From Bradyrhizobium semiaridum (GTDB taxonomy: Bacteria; Pseudomonadota; Alphaproteobacteria; Rhizobiales; Xanthobacteraceae), in contig NZ_JAGKJJ010000005.1 in assembly GCF_020329505.1 (NCBI RefSeq), positions 186,001 to 250,000 of the forward strand: a DNA stretch of 64,000 bases, given 5' to 3'. Each line of letters opens with the position of its first letter. The stretch's first letter is position 1. Under the pieces are notes generated by a model that did no database searches, was not told the DNA's origin, and was given only the letters and a program-made list of their open reading frames with translations. The translations under genes and the position numbers were made by a program. Of the stretch, positions 17,165 through 24,770 are shown in pieces.

Positions 17165-17920
17165 ATGGAGCGCTTGTTCTTAAGAAGAGGCGAGGTTGCC
17201 GCAAAGTTTCCGGTGAGCAGCTGGCAAAGCGTCATGTTTTCCGAATTCGAAGCGCAGATGAGCAGCGCAGCAAGGCCGTTCCCCTGCGTATTTGGGGTGA
17301 CTGGGCACCGCCAGGACCAGTTGCGCTACCTGTTTCTCGATCCTTACGACGTCGACGTGCTCGGCGAGCAACTCGCGCAATATGTCGCGGAGTCGCGCTC
17401 GTTCGGTCCCAACACCTCGCTGATCGTATTCACGCGGCCCCGCCCGGTGCAGACGCTCGACGCCTATTACCGCAAGATGTGGTTGACGCTCGATCAGCTG
17501 GCGCGCCTTGACAAGCGGCCGTGGCCCGCCGAGATCCCGGAACAGATTGACCACCCGATGTGGGAATTCTCGTTCGCGGGCGAGCCAATCTTCGTGGTGT
17601 GCACGACGCCCGCCCATGTGATGCGCCAGAGCCGCCGCTCGAGCGCTTTCATGCTCACTTTCCAGCCGCGCTGGGTGTTCGAGAAGATCCTCGGGACGGA
17701 CAAGGCGGCAAACGCCGCGTTTGCCGAGGTGCGCAAGCGCCTGATCCCCTATGACAGCGCGAGCCCCTCGCCGATGCTCGGCCGCTACGGCGCCGCCGAC
17801 GGACGCGAGTACCAGCAATATTTCCTCTACGACGACAATAACGCGAGCACAGGCTGCCCTTTCGCCAAGCTCGCGCAGAACAAGACGCCACCCATCGAGG
17901 ACAAGGAGCAGGCCGCATGA
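17165..17920 (+). CDS. YqcI/YcgG (GntA-type) heme-dependent oxygenase family protein
   Basis: 251 residues from the ATG at 17165, chosen for the AAGGGGACG site; an earlier TTG at 17135 lacks one. The features of the YqcI/YcgG family are visible: FPCVFGVTG near residue 39, WEFSFAGEPIFVV in the middle, and the C-terminal GCPFAKL. The family includes GntA, a heme-dependent N-hydroxylase of guanidino compounds in guanitoxin biosynthesis. The specific substrate here is unknown. The cupin gene overlaps its stop by 4 bases. Confidence 0.75.
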   Translation: MERLFLRRGEVAAKFPVSSWQSVMFSEFEAQMSSAARPFPCVFGVTGHRQDQLRYLFLDPYDVDVLGEQLAQYVAESRSFGPNTSLIVFTRPRPVQTLDAYYRKMWLTLDQLARLDKRPWPAEIPEQIDHPMWEFSFAGEPIFVVCTTPAHVMRQSRRSSAFMLTFQPRWVFEKILGTDKAANAAFAEVRKRLIPYDSASPSPMLGRYGAADGREYQQYFLYDDNNASTGCPFAKLAQNKTPPIEDKEQAA

Positions 17921-18237
17921 CCCAGATCATCGCCGGCGCGAAGACCGAGTTTGCCATCGATCAGGAGATCCTGAACCTGCTGCCCGCGCAGGGCTCCGTG
18001 GAGCTGCAGCACGATGCTGCCGGCAAGGTGCATCACTTCCACACGCATCCGGTCGATGAGATCCTGATGATCATCAGCGGGCGACTGAATTTCATGTGGG
18101 ATGACGAACAACGCATCGTCGGTGCCGGCGACACGATCCTGCTGCCTGCCGGCACCCGCCATCAATCCGAGGCGCTCGAAGGCGGCGCGATCTATGTGAT
18201 CGCGACGCAGCCGCCAGCCAAGCCGCTCGGTTACTGA
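17917..18237 (+). CDS. Cupin-domain protein
   Basis: 106 residues forming one small cupin barrel. Motif 1 is present as HHFHTHPVDEILMIISG and motif 2 as LLPAGTRHQSEALE, giving a His/Glu metal site. It is the last gene of the GNAT-MFS-YqcI-cupin operon and is coupled by an ATGA overlap. Small cupins of this kind act as metal-dependent isomerases, dioxygenases or binding proteins; the reaction is not determined. Confidence 0.8.
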   Translation: MTQIIAGAKTEFAIDQEILNLLPAQGSVELQHDAAGKVHHFHTHPVDEILMIISGRLNFMWDDEQRIVGAGDTILLPAGTRHQSEALEGGAIYVIATQPPAKPLGY

Positions 18238-18261
18238 CTTTCAGTGCATAACACGAAGCCC

Positions 18262-18444
18262 TCAGGACAATGAGGGATCAACCGGCGGCTCGACCGCCAA
18301 ACGTTCGACCAGCTCGATGACCTCGGACCGCTGGTCGGGCGCAAGCCGAAGGAAAGCCTTCAGCAGTCGCAGGCTTTCCACTGTTTCGCTCGATGGAGCT
18401 CCGAGCCTGTTCTGCAGCTCTGCAACATAAGCGGGTTTTTTCAT
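18262..18444 (-). CDS. Small helical protein, unknown function
   Basis: A 60-residue protein starts at MKKPAYVAELQNRLG, continues LRLLKAFLRLAPDQRSEVI and ends PPVDPSLS. It looks like a short all-helical protein; the phrase LAPDQRSEVIELVERL recalls small regulators of XRE-like type, but no helix-turn-helix is complete. It is divergent from the next small gene with 25 bp between starts. Confidence 0.5.
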   Translation of the reverse strand: MKKPAYVAELQNRLGAPSSETVESLRLLKAFLRLAPDQRSEVIELVERLAVEPPVDPSLS

Positions 18445-18469
18445 CTCGCACCCTAAGTGAGGATCACGA

Positions 18470-18655
18470 ATGGCATATCCAGGCAAACGTGAAGGCTTGG
18501 CCCAGAAGGTCGAGAACGCGGCGCAGGAAGCCGAACGCCTCGGTCTGACGACGGCGACCCTGATACTGCGGATGGCACGGCTCGAAATTGATCGGGCAGA
18601 ACCTGAAGAAGTTGAAGCTATGCCAAGGAACAACCTGCGCAGCAAGCCGAACTGA
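18470..18655 (+). CDS. Small helical protein, unknown function
   Basis: A 61-residue protein starts at the ATG at 18470 behind GAGG: MAYPGKREGLAQKVENAAQ, then ILRMARLEIDRAEPEEVE. Mostly helical and charged, no recognised domain. It is divergent from the 60-residue gene and the two may share a promoter region. Confidence 0.5.
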   Translation: MAYPGKREGLAQKVENAAQEAERLGLTTATLILRMARLEIDRAEPEEVEAMPRNNLRSKPN

Positions 18656-18740
18656 GGTCCGGCAACGGAGCGGTCTCGGCCCCGCCACCGCTGGCAGAAA
18701 CTCCGTCCGCGGTGGCATGCGAGACGTTGCGGCGAGATGG

Positions 18741-18764
18741 CAGCGAGCGGTTCTCCGCTCGCTG
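18741..18764. terminator. Symmetric hairpin between convergent genes
   Basis: CAGCGAGCGG pairs perfectly with CCGCTCGCTG around a TTCT loop. It lies between the rightward small gene and the leftward CoA transferase, so it could stop transcripts from both sides. No T tract follows. Confidence 0.5.
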
Positions 18765-18806
18765 GCCGTCGAGTTGCGAGGAAATGACGGGCGCCCGGGC
18801 TTCGCG

Positions 18807-20066
18807 CTAACCGGCCTCGATCGCCCTGCCGAATGCTCCCGCCTCGGCCAAAGCCGCAATACGCCGGTCGTCATAGCCGAGTGTCTTGTGCAAGACGTCC
18901 TTGGTGTGCTGCGCGAGCAAGGGAGCGGCAACGGGATCGACAGTCGGGGTCAGGCCCATATTGATCGGCGGCTCGATGTTCGGAACCGAGCCTGCGGTTG
19001 GATGCGGGATCCGGCTGAGGCGATCCCGGTCGCGCACCTCCGGTGCATTGAATCCCTGCTCGACGGTGCGCAGATAGCCGACCGGAATGTTGGCCTTCTT
19101 CATCTTTGCCATCCAGTGCTCGAGCGTGTCGGTTGCGAACACGCTGGCGATGATGGCGCGCAGCTTCTCCCGGTTTGCCGTCCGCGACTTGCGGTGGGCG
19201 AACTCTGGATCGGTGATGAGGTCGGGGCGCTCCAACACCTCGGTGACGAGCCGGCGATACAGGCGATCATTGGCGCAGGCCATGTAGAACGGCCCGTCCG
19301 ACGCCCGATAGACGCCGACGGTCGGCGAACCGTTCGGCGAGTTGCCGAAGCGGCCGGGATTGTTGCCGGTGATCAGATAGGCCATGCCGTAGAATCCAGT
19401 CATCGACACCGCAGTGTCGATCAAGGCGACCTCGACCTGCTGGCCGCGGCCGAGCCGATCGCGCGCGATCAGCGCCAGCAGAATGGCGTTGCAGGCCGAC
19501 ATGCCCGTTGCCATGTCGACGATCGGCGGCCCGGTGCGCACCGGCTCGCCGTCCGGAAAGCCGTTCAGCGACATGAAGCCGCTCTCGGCCTGTGTGATCG
19601 GATCAAAGCCCGGACGCAGCGCAAACTCGCCCTTGCGGCCGTAGGCCGAGATCGAGCAATAGATCAGCCGCGGATTGGTCGGCGCTACCGATGCGTAGTC
19701 GAGGCCGAACTTCTTCATCACGCCGCCGGAGAAGTTCTCGACGACAACGTCGGCCTTAGCGATCAATTCGCGCGCCACCTCGAGCGCAGCCGGATTGTTG
19801 AAATCAAGCGCAATGCCGCGCTTGTTGCGGTTGAGGCTGAGATACGCGGCGCTCTCGCCGCCAATCTCGGCATGCTCGTAGTGGCGGGTATCGTCGCCGC
19901 CGTCCGGGTTCTCGATCTTGATGACCTCGGCCCCGAAATCTGCCAGCGTCTGGGTACAGGCCGGACCGGCGACGACACGGGTGAAATCGACAACCAGCAG
20001 GCCATCGAGCGCCGTCGGGATCCCCTCTCCGCGCGGCGCGCGCTCCGGCAAATCTGGTCTGGTCAT
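18807..20066 (-). CDS. Family III CoA transferase (CaiB/BaiF)
   Basis: 419 residues, full length. The N-terminal VVDFTRVVAGPACTQTLADF and GAEVIKIENPDGGDDTR are typical of formyl-CoA/carnitine-CoA transferases. The catalytic Asp lies in PPIVDMATGM (Asp184). It moves CoA between carboxylic acids in the cytoplasm. It is transcribed alone, not in the larger catabolic island, which has its own CoA transferase at 32171. The acid partner cannot be read from sequence. Confidence 0.88.
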   Translation of the reverse strand: MTRPDLPERAPRGEGIPTALDGLLVVDFTRVVAGPACTQTLADFGAEVIKIENPDGGDDTRHYEHAEIGGESAAYLSLNRNKRGIALDFNNPAALEVARELIAKADVVVENFSGGVMKKFGLDYASVAPTNPRLIYCSISAYGRKGEFALRPGFDPITQAESGFMSLNGFPDGEPVRTGPPIVDMATGMSACNAILLALIARDRLGRGQQVEVALIDTAVSMTGFYGMAYLITGNNPGRFGNSPNGSPTVGVYRASDGPFYMACANDRLYRRLVTEVLERPDLITDPEFAHRKSRTANREKLRAIIASVFATDTLEHWMAKMKKANIPVGYLRTVEQGFNAPEVRDRDRLSRIPHPTAGSVPNIEPPINMGLTPTVDPVAAPLLAQHTKDVLHKTLGYDDRRIAALAEAGAFGRAIEAG

Positions 20067-20292
20067 GATCGGACGTTTCCTCGACTTATTTTATCAGGCG
20101 AAATTCGACACCTCGCCAAAGGCGGCGTAATCGCCTTTTAGCGGATGCCCCCTGCCAAAACCAATTGCCAGATTTTGCAGGGCGGGACCTTCGCCTGACA
20201 TGGCTGGCGCGGACCGGTGGCGACACCGGCCCGCCATCGCCGAAGCGTCGCCGAGCACTCGATCAAACACGGAGCTATGATCGCCAACGGGT

Positions 20293-20317
20293 GGCGTGGC
20301 GACGGCGTCGCCACGCC
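20293..20317 (-). terminator. Perfect 11-bp hairpin after the GFA-family gene
   Basis: GGCGTGGCGAC pairs with GTCGCCACGCC around a GGC loop, 25 bases past the stop of the minus-strand gene at 20342. No strong T tract is present, so factor-dependent termination or RNA stabilisation is also possible. Confidence 0.5.
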
Positions 20318-20341
20318 GTTTGCAATGAAAGCCCGTCGGAC

Positions 20342-20764
20342 TTATTCGGCAAGCATCTCGCCGGAGCCGCCGAACTCGGCCGGGAAATCCTTCAGCTTCG
20401 GCAGACCGTCGCGAATCGGCAGCACCGCTTCAGCGTAGTTGACGTGAACGCCGGGCGCGAAAGCGAGCGTTGGAATCGTTGCCGAGAACACGTCGACGAG
20501 CCCGAGCGTCGGATGGTTGGTCATCAGATGACCGCCGCATTTGCCGCAATATTTGCGCTGGCTCATCGGCGTCTTCTCGAATGTCGCGATATGCTCGGCG
20601 CCCTTGGTGACCTCCACCGCCTCAGGCTTCCAGAGGCTGAACGCATTCACCGGACCGCCGGACCAGGAACGGCATGAGCGACAGTGGCAATACCCCATGG
20701 CCTCCGGCTCGCCGGTGACCTGCAGCTCGACGGCGCCGCAAAAGCAGTTTCCTGTGTGCTTCAT
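20342..20764 (-). CDS. GFA-family zinc-binding protein
   Basis: 140 residues from the ATG at 20764 behind AGGGAGAA. The GFA fold cysteines are all present: CFCG (7, 9), CHCRSC (26, 28, 31) and CGKC (73, 76). The family is named after glutathione-dependent formaldehyde-activating enzyme, but most short members of this size have no proven glutathione reaction. A true Gfa is encoded separately at 46854. It is monocistronic. Confidence 0.85.
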   Translation of the reverse strand: MKHTGNCFCGAVELQVTGEPEAMGYCHCRSCRSWSGGPVNAFSLWKPEAVEVTKGAEHIATFEKTPMSQRKYCGKCGGHLMTNHPTLGLVDVFSATIPTLAFAPGVHVNYAEAVLPIRDGLPKLKDFPAEFGGSGEMLAE

Positions 20765-21032
20765 GGTCGATTCTCCCTGTGTGATTTTGATTGACTTCCT
20801 TTTGCGCGGCACCGGGATCGACGCCCGCTGACGGTGCTCGCGAAGATCGCGACCAGGCGAACGATCGTTGGCACGGGCGAAAGGTTACATGACGGCCTGC
20901 GCCGCTGTCGACCGTCTTCGACACAAAGCGGCCCGACCCGCCTTCTTCACAGAAGAAAAATGATTCGCTCCGTTGCACGTGCCCGTCGGCGCGGCGGTCA
21001 TCGCGCGGCGACGGGCACACAAACTCGTGACT

Positions 21033-21611
21033 TCAGCTTGAGCAGCGGTGTTGGACCGGAACCCGTTGCGGCGTGACCAAGCCATACATCAGCGCAAGCC
21101 GATCGAGGCATTCCTTGAAACGCCGCGCAAAATAGTCCTGCCAGCGCTGCGTGCGCAGTCCGCGCCTCTCCCCGACCTGCTCCATGGTCATGCCGAGGAT
21201 CAGAACGTCGTGCACCAGCATCGAGCCGTCCGTGCCGAGCTCATGCTCGGCACGGTTCAATCGGAGGCTTGCCTCACGTTGGCCCTCCGTGATCGGCTCG
21301 CGCAGTTGGCCCCCGTCGACATATTCGCGCGTGGTGTCCACCGCACGCGGACCACGCTCGGCTTTCTCCCAGTCGTCCTGGAAGATGCGCCCGCTCCGAT
21401 ACTGGGTATCGTCGATCTGGCGGTGGGCGTGCAACCGACCGAGCGGATCGCAGCGGACCGAACGCAGGGCAACAATCTTCTCGCCGCGCTCCAGCGCAAG
21501 CGGATCGTCGACCTCCACGGTTGCCACCTCGGCATTGTAGGGCAGATCCTGGGCGCGACGGTCATGCACTTTGGCTGGATCGTATGGCTTCCGGCCTCTG
21601 GCTCGCGGCAT
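21033..21611 (-). CDS. Phage-like regulatory protein, possibly DUF6456-related
   Basis: 192 residues: basic N terminus MPRARGRKPYDPAKVHDRRA, central QYRSGRIFQDDWEKAERG, and C-terminal HDVLILGMTMEQVGERRGL followed by RWQDYFARRFKECLDRLA. The layout, a short QYxxGxxFxxDxE helix followed by a helix-turn-helix-like end (MTMEQVGERRGLRTQRW), resembles the DUF6456 type seen beside GcrA-like genes. It lies downstream of a GcrA-like gene on the same strand and was probably co-transcribed with it. The function is not established. Confidence 0.5.
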   Translation of the reverse strand: MPRARGRKPYDPAKVHDRRAQDLPYNAEVATVEVDDPLALERGEKIVALRSVRCDPLGRLHAHRQIDDTQYRSGRIFQDDWEKAERGPRAVDTTREYVDGGQLREPITEGQREASLRLNRAEHELGTDGSMLVHDVLILGMTMEQVGERRGLRTQRWQDYFARRFKECLDRLALMYGLVTPQRVPVQHRCSS

Positions 21612-21706
21612 TGATGTTCTCCATGATGTCGGGTAACGGGCGCGCGGATGCCTCCGCGCGATTGCGGTTCAGGGACCGGCGGTCCCATTGTCAGGAAGTG
21701 AGCTGG

Positions 21707-22270
21707 TCAGTCCGCCCCGACCGCGCGAAGCCAGTCGGTGCTCAGCACCGGTTTCGCCGATGCCACGGGATCGCGGCTCAGGTGGAAATGCGGTGTGCAG
21801 TAGCTTGCGCCCGGCCGGCGCGGCTGACCGCAAAACGTCATCGTCTCGCCATCGCTATCGCCGCCATACGGGTATCGGCAGTCCCCAGACTGGAGTTCGA
21901 GCAGCGACAAGTGGCGCGGCATGACTTCCGCGCAGCGGAGCTTGGGCAACTCCAGCCTTGCCGAGGAGGGTTTCGGCCAACGGACCAGGTCGGCTCTCGG
22001 CTCGGCTCCCGCTTCGCGCGGGCCGTCGACCGGGGGGAGCTCCGGCAGATGGGGATCAGGCCGCCGGCCGGGGAGTTCCGGCAGGGACGGCTCGGGCCGG
22101 TCGAGGTATCCCAGCCCCATCCGCTGGCCCCGGCTGAGGGCCGCATAGCGCGTGTAGGCAGTGTTGAACCTTGCGTTGATGGTATCGGCAATCTCCGAGT
22201 AGGACAGACCGCGGATCCGAAGATCCCGCAGCGCCTCCGAGTGCTCGGGCAGCCAGCTCGTCGCTTCCAT
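21707..22270 (-). CDS. GcrA-like cell-cycle/phage regulator
   Basis: 187 residues. The N-terminal DNA-binding part reads WLPEHSEALRDLRIRGLSYS and EIADTINARFNTAYTRYA, matching the GcrA helix-turn-helix. The C-terminal sigma-interaction part keeps the core motif SLLELQSGDCRYPYG followed by MTFCGQPRRPGASYCTPH. GcrA works with sigma70 at methylated GANTC promoters. This copy has a proline-rich linker (LPELPGRRPDPHLPELPP) and sits opposite an S24 repressor, so a phage-derived regulator is more likely than the housekeeping GcrA. Confidence 0.8.
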   Translation of the reverse strand: MEATSWLPEHSEALRDLRIRGLSYSEIADTINARFNTAYTRYAALSRGQRMGLGYLDRPEPSLPELPGRRPDPHLPELPPVDGPREAGAEPRADLVRWPKPSSARLELPKLRCAEVMPRHLSLLELQSGDCRYPYGGDSDGETMTFCGQPRRPGASYCTPHFHLSRDPVASAKPVLSTDWLRAVGAD

Positions 22271-22316
22271 TCCAAATTTCCCACTTTTTTGTCATTTCGC
22301 CGGCGCCATGGTTATC

Positions 22317-22331
22317 TTCGGATATTCGGAA
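22317..22331. promoter_or_regulatory. Imperfect operator-like dyad (site 1)
   Basis: TTCGGATATTCGGAA matches the perfect dyad at 22350 in 12 of 15 positions. Its centre lies 33 bp (about three helical turns) from that of site 2, favouring cooperative binding on one DNA face. It lies in front of the GcrA-like gene. Confidence 0.5.
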
Positions 22332-22344
22332 GGAAAAATCAAGC

Positions 22345-22374
22345 TTGAATTCCGATTATCGGAACGGATATAAT
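22345..22374 (+). promoter_or_regulatory. Sigma70-type promoter of the S24 repressor gene
   Basis: A -35 box TTGAAT (22345-22350) and a perfect -10 box TATAAT (22369-22374) are separated by 18 bp. The start codon is at 22401 with GGGAGAGG before it. The perfect operator dyad lies inside the spacer, so bound repressor would block its own promoter. Confidence 0.7.
22350..22364. promoter_or_regulatory. Perfect operator dyad (site 2)
   Basis: TTCCGAT and ATCGGAA form a perfect 15-bp inverted repeat around one T. It lies between the -35 and -10 boxes of the S24 repressor gene. It is the probable binding site of that protein, which is an inference from position. Confidence 0.65.
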
Positions 22375-22400
22375 GTCACCAGATTCGGGAGAGGTGAATC

Positions 22401-23030
22401 ATGCTGGATGCGACACTGATTGAGCGGGCATTGGAGCGGACCGGGAAGTCCAAGGGCGGACTTGCCGTGGCGATGGGCGTTCGGGCCGGGGCGGTGTCCG
22501 AGATTCTCTCGGGGATCCGGCTGATCAAGGCCTCCGAGATCGACGCCATCGTCGAATATCTGGAGCTGAATCTGATACCGATTATGGGCCGGGTCGGCGC
22601 CGGCGCCTCAATCGAGCCGGAATACGAGCAGGTCCCCCCCGAGGGCCTCGGCGAGGTCGAGCTTCCGTTCCCGATCTGGGAGGAAACCATCGCCTTCGAG
22701 GTATCGGGCGATTCGATGCTGCCAAAATACGAGAATGGCGATGTTATCGTGGTGTACCGCGAGCAGCGCCACCCGTTGTCGAGCTTCTACGGAGAGGAAG
22801 CTGCGGTCCGGCTGAAGAGCGGCGAGCGCTATCTCAAGACGATCGAGCGCGGCAGCTCCACCGGCGTCGTCAATCTCAAGAGCTTCAACGCCAAGCCGAT
22901 CAACGGCGTGAAGCTCGAATGGATCGGCGAGATCGCTCTCACCTTGCCGCGCGGCCAGATCGCAAGGTTGCGGGGCAAGGCTTCAAAGAGCCGCAAGACA
23001 GCGAAGGGCGGGCGCAACACCGAGAAATAG
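22401..23030 (+). CDS. S24-family LexA/CI-like transcriptional repressor
   Basis: 209 residues. Residues 1-55 are an XRE-like helix-turn-helix (GLAVAMGVRAGAVSEILSG). Residues 90-165 are the S24 peptidase domain with catalytic Ser105 in VSGDSMLPKYENGD and a Lys near 146 (GERYLKTIE). A VGAGA segment near residue 65 is a likely self-cleavage site. It would act as a phage-type switch released by RecA-stimulated cleavage. It is divergent from the GcrA-like gene, and its promoter overlaps a perfect dyad. Confidence 0.87.
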   Translation: MLDATLIERALERTGKSKGGLAVAMGVRAGAVSEILSGIRLIKASEIDAIVEYLELNLIPIMGRVGAGASIEPEYEQVPPEGLGEVELPFPIWEETIAFEVSGDSMLPKYENGDVIVVYREQRHPLSSFYGEEAAVRLKSGERYLKTIERGSSTGVVNLKSFNAKPINGVKLEWIGEIALTLPRGQIARLRGKASKSRKTAKGGRNTEK

Positions 23031-23082
23031 CGTCCGCAACGTTGCTCCGACCGACGCAGGTCGCCTCGGCCTCAATCCTCAA

Positions 23083-23097
23083 TGCTGATTATCAGAA
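23083..23097. promoter_or_regulatory. Third operator-like dyad before the 23164 gene
   Basis: TGCTGATTATCAGAA holds a perfect 11-bp palindrome (CTGATTATCAG) and matches the 22350 dyad at 12 of 15 positions. It ends 6 bp upstream of a strong -35 box. A shared repressor is likely but untested. Confidence 0.55.
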
Positions 23098-23103
23098 TTT
23101 ATC

Positions 23104-23132
23104 TTGACATTGATCAAGCCGTCGGAGATAAT
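23104..23132 (+). promoter_or_regulatory. Strong sigma70 promoter of the 23164 gene
   Basis: A consensus -35 TTGACA (23104-23109) and a GATAAT -10 (23127-23132) are separated by exactly 17 bp. Transcription would begin near 23139, about 25 bases before the proposed start codon. This is the best match to the sigma70 consensus I saw in the window. Confidence 0.75.
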
Positions 23133-23163
23133 CTCCGGCGACAGTCAAGGCATAGATTTTCTG

Positions 23164-23442
23164 ATGATGCAGTATTTCGTCGTGATGATCGATTACGGCC
23201 GCCGCGGTCGAGAGGCCATCGTCGATCCCGAAATGACACGGCGCGAGGTCGTCGCGCGGGTCGCCTCGGGAGAATACGCCAACATCAGCTTCATCCATGA
23301 GATCGAGGAGTCCGCGGTGCATGACATCACTGACGACATCCTGGCCGAAGCTGCCCTGCCCGAGCTGGCCGTGACCGCCGCGGATCTACAGGCCAATACC
23401 TTCGACCACGCCCACGACCTGCGCAAACACGAGCCGGCCTGA
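23164..23442 (+). CDS. Small acidic protein downstream of the phage-like switch
   Basis: 92 residues from the first of two adjacent ATGs (MMQYFVVMIDYGRRGREAIV). A longer in-frame TTG start at 23104 falls on the -35 box and is rejected. It continues MTRREVVARVASGEY and HEIEESAVHDITDDILAEA. Acidic and mostly helical, no recognised domain. The strong promoter with an upstream operator-like dyad suggests control by the S24 protein. Confidence 0.65.
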   Translation: MMQYFVVMIDYGRRGREAIVDPEMTRREVVARVASGEYANISFIHEIEESAVHDITDDILAEAALPELAVTAADLQANTFDHAHDLRKHEPA

Positions 23443-23615
23443 GCGCGCGATCGGTTCACGTGACGATTGCGAAAATGTGATCTTTCGCGTCTCGGCACCT
23501 TGGCGCGACGCTGAAACTAATTAGATAGGCTTCACGCAAAGTCTATTCGGACTGAGCGTGGGTTGCCCCTAAGCTGGCGACTCGTTTCCCGGGCCGGTCA
23601 ATTTTTTGCTTTTGA

Positions 23616-24770
23616 ATGAATCCAACAACAAACGCCGAGATCGCCGTCCGCGAAGGCGATCTCAGGATTGCGCTGCTGCTCGGCCTCGCGAACTGGTTCC
23701 TGTTTCTCGACCACATTCCCCATAATGCGGTCAGCGCACTGACATTGCGCAACTTCGGATTCAGTGGCGCGACCGACTTGTTCGTGTTCGTGGGCGGCTA
23801 CGCGGCGACGCTGATCTGCGCGAGGATAACGCTGGAGCGCGGGTTCCTGGTGGCGGCAACCCGCATCTTCAAGCGCGTATGGCAGCTCTATGCTGCCTAT
23901 ATCGTCCTGTTCGTGATCTATATCGAGCTGATCAGCTATGTCGCAGCGCGGACCGCCGCGCCCGAGATCATCAGCGAGTTCAACATCACCGGCTTCATCG
24001 ACCACCCGATCCGGACGCTGATCTACGGGCTGTTCCTGCAAGCCAAGCCGCTCAACCTGGACGTCCTGCAACTCTTCATCGTTCTGATGGCCATGCAGCC
24101 CATCATCGTGATCGGGCTACTGCGCTTGCCGAACCTGACGCTCGCGGCGTCCGTGGCGGTCTACGCGGCTGCGCACATCTTCGACTGGAACCTGGCGGCG
24201 TATCCGGATGGCCACTGGTATTTCAATCCGTTCTGCTGGCAGTTGCTGTTCGTGATGGGCGGCTGGTTCGGCCTGGTGGGCAAGCGCTATGGACGCATGA
24301 TCGACGTGATGCAGGGCATCCCCGCGCTGCGTGCCGCGGCCCTCCTCTATCTGCTGTTTGCGCTGGCGATTGTGTCCAGTGGCAATGTTCCGACGCTCGC
24401 CAGGATCATACCGGCCCCGGTCATCGAGACGTTCCTGGCGGATGACAGAGAGCACATCGCGCCACACCGCATCCTGCATTTCCTTGCACTGACGTTTCTG
24501 TTCACCTGGTTGGTGCCGCGCAACTGGCCGCGTTTGCGGTCGTACGCCTTGCAGCCGATTGTCAAATGCGGTGAGGAATGGCTCGCGGTGTTCTGCGCGG
24601 GCGTGTTCCTCTCCTTTGCTGCTCACCTCATCCTGATCACCGGCCCGAATTCGCTGGCCATGCAGGTGGTCGTCAGCGTCGCGGGCATCCTGGCGATGAC
24701 GGCAGTGGCCTACTACGTGTCGTGGTCGAAGCAGCAGGACTACAAGTCGGCCGTCGGCGCGCAGTCCTAA
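23616..24770 (+). CDS. OpgC-family membrane protein
   Basis: 384 residues with about ten hydrophobic helices. The N-terminal LFLDHIPHNAVSALTLRNFG and SGATDLFVFVGGYAATL match the OpgC domain, whose founder transfers succinyl groups to osmoregulated periplasmic glucans. The segment FNPFCWQLLFVMGGWFG is also typical. The product sits in the inner membrane. Its 3' end overlaps that of the convergent glycosidase gene by 4 bases. The acceptor glycan is not known. Confidence 0.85.
   Translation: MNPTTNAEIAVREGDLRIALLLGLANWFLFLDHIPHNAVSALTLRNFGFSGATDLFVFVGGYAATLICARITLERGFLVAATRIFKRVWQLYAAYIVLFVIYIELISYVAARTAAPEIISEFNITGFIDHPIRTLIYGLFLQAKPLNLDVLQLFIVLMAMQPIIVIGLLRLPNLTLAASVAVYAAAHIFDWNLAAYPDGHWYFNPFCWQLLFVMGGWFGLVGKRYGRMIDVMQGIPALRAAALLYLLFALAIVSSGNVPTLARIIPAPVIETFLADDREHIAPHRILHFLALTFLFTWLVPRNWPRLRSYALQPIVKCGEEWLAVFCAGVFLSFAAHLILITGPNSLAMQVVVSVAGILAMTAVAYYVSWSKQQDYKSAVGAQS

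Noticed and set aside
23104..23163. TTG start at 23104 for the small protein
   Set aside because: That codon is the -35 box of a strong promoter, so the transcript begins downstream of it.
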